Part shown: positions 60,176 through 64,000 of the stretch, piece after piece
Position numbering within the stretch: the first letter of the stretch is position 1
How the letters are laid out: every line of letters starts with the position of its first letter
Assembly: GCA_031841125.1 (NCBI GenBank)
Contig: CM063107.1
Location: forward strand, 68,707,814-68,771,813
Direction of reading: 5' to 3'
From: Acanthococcus lagerstroemiae
Taxonomy: Eukaryota > Arthropoda > Insecta > Hemiptera > Eriococcidae
Length of the DNA: 64,000 nucleotides
Notes under the pieces: generated by a model
The model's database searches: none
The model's input: only the letters and a program-made list of their open reading frames with translations
Told to the model about the DNA's origin: nothing
Translations under genes and position numbers: made by a program

Positions 60176-60315
60176 TAATTTTACCGACTTTTTGGAGAAA
60201 AGGGAGGTATTACACTTGTCACAGTTGTCAAGATGGGGGCGGGGCAATTTTTTTTTACGTTTCAGAGTGTTTAGAACACAACTGTAATAGTGGCTGAATT
60301 TCAGGTTTCCTTATA

Positions 60316-60750
60316 CAGGGTGATGAACGAGAGGTCGCACCATAGGGCCAACATGTGATAAGGCGCAACGTCACCGACACAATAATACAATCTCCGCTAG
60401 ATGCATTATGTACACGTTGCACGTTATTACATGTTTGCCTATGGTGCGACATCTCGTTCATCACCCGGTATGAAGTCGCACCATAAGGCCAACATGTGAT
60501 AAGGCGTAACGGCGCCGACACAATAACACAATCTCCGCTACATGCATTATGTACACGTTGCATGTTAATACATGTTTGCCTATGGTGCGACTTCTCGTTC
60601 ATCACCCGGTATGAAGTCGCACCATAAGGCCAACATGTGATAAGGCGCAACGGCGCCGACACGATAACACGATCTCCGGGACATGCATTACGTACACGTT
60701 GCACGTTATTACATGTTTGCCTATGGTGCGACTTCTCGTTTGTCACCCGG
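60316..60750. repeat. Tandem array of three 141-bp hairpin MITE units
   Basis: Unit starts (gtcgcaccata) at about 60331, 60472 and 60613 are exactly 141 bp apart. Each unit begins gtcgcaccataaggccaac and ends acatgtttgcctatggtgcg, so each is itself an inverted repeat. The outer ends cagggtgatgaacgagag and ctcgttcatcaccc look hAT-like. The 163-codon minus frame across it exists because 141 is a multiple of 3. Confidence 0.88.
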
Positions 60751-60756
60751 TATATG

Positions 60757-61680
60757 TATATGTCGCAGCCCTATTGTAAATTCAGCCGAATTGCAAAGAG
60801 GCTAGACAGTTTGTAAAACGCCGCCTTTTTGTTTAAAAAAAATTTCAATCTCAATTAGGCTGAAAATTTTCAGACTTTTTACAATGGGGCCGTTCTTCTC
60901 CGGCCTGATTGTGTTCGTACTATTTTAGTCACAATAAAGCTAACCTTAACCAGCCGTATAACAAACAGACTTCATTGACGGTCTAATAAGAATCAGATTA
61001 ATGTTCTATGGTTTTTAGTAAGAATAGTTAATAATACAGTACATTGTTTTTCATGAGTTACATACGAGTCCAAAAAAATACTAAAAATTGAAAAAAATTA
61101 CAAATTACAAAACTAATTTTCGGAATCATTTTCTCCACCAGCATTTTCATTGCTTACAAGTGTACGAGAAGAATGCCTCGTAACAGATTTAGCGCTCATA
61201 GCTCATTCAAATAAAAATGGAAAAACTACTATAAATAATTACAAAATGCGCGCTGTTAAGAAATTTATATGATACGAAGTAGGTGATAAAAATTGTACGT
61301 TCGTATGGAACATCAGCAATCGAGGAACTAACACCTACCTATGTACATTTTCTGAAAGTGAAGATGCATTCTACTAGTAGTATACCTTTGACAAGTACAT
61401 TCATGCACTCTCTGTTCCGTTCCAACGAGTAGAAATTCAATTCTTATTACACTGAAACTTATCAAGTCTCTTTGTAATACGGCTGGTTCAGATTAGCTTT
61501 ATTGTGATTAAAATAGTACAAACACAATCAGGCCGGAGAAGAACAGCCCTGTTGTAAAAAGTCTGAAAATTTTCAGCCTAATTGAGATTGAAATTTTTTT
61601 TTCAACAAAAAGGCGGCGTTTTACAAACTGTCTAGCCTCTTTGCAATTCGGCTGAATTTACAATAGGGCTGCGACATATA
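60757..61680. mobile_element. Long-TIR (about 204-bp) element
   Basis: Arms 60757-60960 and 61478-61680 are inverted, with tgtcgcagccctattgtaaa at the outside and cagccgtat inside. There are about 10-15 differences by eye and the middle is 517 bp without a transposase. It begins six bases after the hairpin array. Confidence 0.85.
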
Positions 61681-61689
61681 TATGTACAC

Positions 61690-61985
61690 ACTAATTTTGT
61701 GACACAAAAATCTCAAAAACTATTGGATCAATTGATTCCAAATTTTGATATATTATGGAGCAGTACTTGAAATTGTGCAGTGAAAAATTTGAAGACAATC
61801 GGTCGAGCCGTTCGTGAGTTTTCCGCTTTAAGGACAAAATTTGTGGCACGAAAATCTCAGGAATTATTGAATAAATTGATTTCAAATTTTGGTAGATTAT
61901 AGAGAAGTACTCGAAGTTGTGCATGTACAAGTTTGATGACAATCGGTCGAGTCGTTCATGAGTTTTCTTAATTTAAGGTCAGCAT
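61690..61985. repeat. Two-copy tandem repeat, about 153 bp
   Basis: aaaatctcaaaaactattgg and aaaatctcaggaattattga start the units. Both contain gacaatcggtcgag and ttcrtgagtttt. The 83-codon minus frame across both copies is repeat-derived. Confidence 0.75.
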
Positions 61986-62298
61986 AAGAAGCGGAGGCGA
62001 CTTACGTACTCAACGTTTTTTTGGATCTTAATTTACACGAAATCTAATTTTGATAGCCGCGTAATTCTGATGTATTATACGAAGGTTTCGGCCTTCCACG
62101 TTTCCGCCTTGAATGTGTCGATTTCAAATTTATAGGAACTCCAATTTTGATAGCCGGGTACTTTTCTATTTTCATAATACTATTCCTTGTCGAGAGTTGC
62201 GTGTTTCTTTTGTTTTTTTTTAACGTCAATGGCCTTAAATATTTCGGCCGAATAATCCGAACCCCTGCGAGGAACGAGCGAAGCGAAAGCAGTTTTTT

Positions 62299-62861
62299 TC
62301 TTTAACCTTTATTATATTAAATTGAATTTAAGAATTAAAATATAAATTTCAAATTTATTTATATAAAAAAATTAATTCATACATAATTATAAAATAATAA
62401 TTTTAATAAAATTAATAGGAAAAGAAATTGATTATTTTTTTTAATTATATTAAAAAGTTCTCAATTTTCTTTAAATTTATAATTACCAAAAGCGATAATT
62501 GCTCCATTACCTATTATTTGAGTTTTTTTGAAAGTTTTTTATTAAAAAAATGATGAAGTTAAAAAATTAAAAAAAATTGAATTAAGTAGGTAGTATTCTT
62601 ACAAAAAAATATTATAGACATTTTTTATTAAATTTTTTCGTATAATTAAAAAATAAAATAAAAATAATTTAAAAAAATGATATTATAATTAATTTAAATC
62701 AAATTGTTCTTGTAAATCAATGAAAATTAATTAAAATTAAATGAATAATCTAACTTGTTATTTAATTTTTTTTTTAAGAGAATTGTTATTTTAATGACTA
62801 ACTTATATTATTATAAATTCTCAAAATTATAAAATTAAACTTAATAATATTATTATTTTAG
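62299..62861. other. Extreme AT-rich island
   Basis: About 560 bp that is nearly all A and T, with abrupt edges against mixed sequence. A stretch at about 62685-62740 (ttcttgtaaatcaatg) could form a mitochondrial-style tRNA-Thr anticodon arm with one mismatch. No full gene recognised. Confidence 0.5.
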
Positions 62862-63015
62862 GGAAAAACACATGGAGTTTTGACTTTTGTCCCGACTAAA
62901 TTTCCCTCCTATATTCACCAAGACCAAAGCACGTAAATTAAATAACAGAACATTTGCTATCGGATTCAGCTTGTGACATTGGAAAATAAGTCTTTTGCTT
63001 TCAACTTTTAGACAG
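62862..63015 (+). repeat. Dispersed repeat X fragment
   Basis: acatggagttttgactttt, gactaaatttccctcct and tgtgacattggaaaataag as in 36.9-37.1 kb. Confidence 0.65.
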
Positions 63016-63660
63016 CCCCTTAGCAATGGGGGAGGGGGGAAGCTGGGTCTGAGCCCACTCTAAAGGTATCTTTAGCCCCCCCCTCCCTAGGCAGAGATAT
63101 CACAATTTAAAAAATCATTATTACGCCAGGCCCCTAGCCAGAGTGGTGCTAGTGGGTCCTGAGCAGCCCCTAACGCTCGTCGGAGCTTCCCCTGGCCAAA
63201 TTTCATGAATAAAAATAAAGAATTCCTTCTAGTTTCCTCGGTAGTTTTGTTCAAAACTATTCGTTCCACTACATTTTAATGTTTATAAACTTGTCAACAC
63301 TGATTTTACTTTGAAGGATAGAAGAATCGTATGTTTGTCGTTAAGAAAAGAGCCAGAATGTCCATCCAGCAGTTTCAAACACACAGACTTTTTTCTTGTG
63401 TCACATTACAATATTCACCAGCACAGTGGTAGGCTCACGATCCAGTTCGCATTGAATATTGATGGCTAAATGCCAGAATGGCTGTTTGAGAACTGATAAC
63501 TTGATAAGTCCACTGAAATATAATTTTTTTTACGGATACTTCCAAAAGTTCGAAAATTTGATCGTCCTAAAAGTTAATTTTTTTCACACTATCTATTCAA
63601 TTTTTTTTCAATGGGTTATCGGCAAGTTGAATCACCAGTTTTGATTATGAATTTTGAGAT
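63016..63660. other. Upstream DNA, no gene
   Basis: Poly-C/G islets at 63028-63090 only. Confidence 0.3.
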
Positions 63661-63689
63661 CAAATTCAATCAGTGACGTAGCCAGGAAT

Positions 63690-63800
63690 TTCCGGTAACA
63701 CGCAATAAGGTCGAATGCAATATGGTCGAAGTGGAACTGGTCGAAATCCATAAGGTCGATGATACATTTAGGTCGAATGAAAAATTGGTCGAATCATGAA
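63690..63800. repeat. aaggtcgaat word array at window edge
   Basis: aaggtcgaatgcaatatgg, ctggtcgaaatcc, taaggtcgat and ttaggtcgaat recur every 13-25 bp. Subterminal arrays of this kind are seen at ends of some MULE/Phantom elements; the rest of any such element would lie in or beyond 63.8-64 kb. Not proven. Confidence 0.4.
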
Positions 63801-64000
63801 AAATGTAATGACATTATCACGAAATAAAAGTACAATTTTAAATTAGAAAAATGGCTTCTACAAATTCATAAAAATAGGAAATGTAGTCGCTGTTAGTTTC
63901 AATATTTTAAATTATGGGCCAAACCCCTCAAGTATGCCTCCAAGTCATTACTTTCCTCTTCATACTTCAGGACGACGGCAACTAATCTGTCCTGTCCCAG

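Noticed and set aside
60255..60746. 163-codon open frame with three internal repeats
   Set aside because: It is the minus-strand reading of a non-coding hairpin MITE amplified at a 141-bp period (a multiple of 3). No start context, homology or codon signal.

Overview
The window is a stretch of insect nuclear genome: AT-rich, intron-rich, and crowded with insect-type transposons (mariner, hAT-like MITEs, non-LTR retrotransposons, a Ty1/copia element, a Penelope-like terminal motif and tRNA-headed SINEs). The species cannot be read from the sequence. A wax-producing hemipteran would fit, but that is only a guess.

The backbone is one protein-coding gene on the minus strand, a fatty acyl-CoA reductase (FAR). 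I assembled nine coding exons, from the ATG at 46910 down to a splice donor at 125. They join in frame at all eight internal junctions with GT/AG introns, giving about 543 residues. The C-terminal exon, probably the membrane anchor, lies off the left edge. The three long introns (about 14.5, 14.1 and 13.9 kb) account for most of the gene's length and are filled with repeats. A feature of the protein is a run of four 9-residue Asn/Gly/Pro repeats between the Rossmann domain and the C-terminal FAR domain.

Layout. 0-3.6 kb: exons 9 to 5. 3.6-18.1 kb (intron 4): a hAT-like MITE, an intact and very young copia-type LTR retrotransposon (8522-13581, LTRs identical by eye, 5-bp target duplication), then a row of fold-back elements and a non-autonomous hAT (14166-16806). 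18.1-18.3 kb: exon 4. 18.3-32.4 kb (intron 3): a mariner copy rearranged into a near-perfect 463-bp inverted repeat, a tRNA-headed SINE, and a broken non-LTR retrotransposon (31.4-26.4 kb, minus strand) interrupted by a 1.4-kb mariner-like MITE that carries a 45-bp minisatellite. 32.4-32.6 kb: exon 3. 32.6-46.5 kb (intron 2): an inverted Penelope-like/hammerhead element, many TIR elements and diverged repeats. 46.5-46.9 kb: exons 2 and 1. 46.9-64 kb: upstream DNA with no recognisable coding exon, holding a GC-rich 190-bp tandem repeat, LINE 3' ends, a second 45-bp minisatellite, a tandemly amplified 141-bp hairpin MITE, a long-TIR element and a 560-bp AT-rich island.

FAR reduces fatty acyl-CoA to fatty alcohol for wax, cuticular lipid or pheromone synthesis. 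Everything else here is mobile or repetitive DNA inside or upstream of that gene. The most unusual objects are the long hairpins that would be transcribed as part of the FAR pre-mRNA, the hammerhead-like motif, the two MITEs that have turned into satellite-like arrays, and the CRE-bearing fold-back elements.
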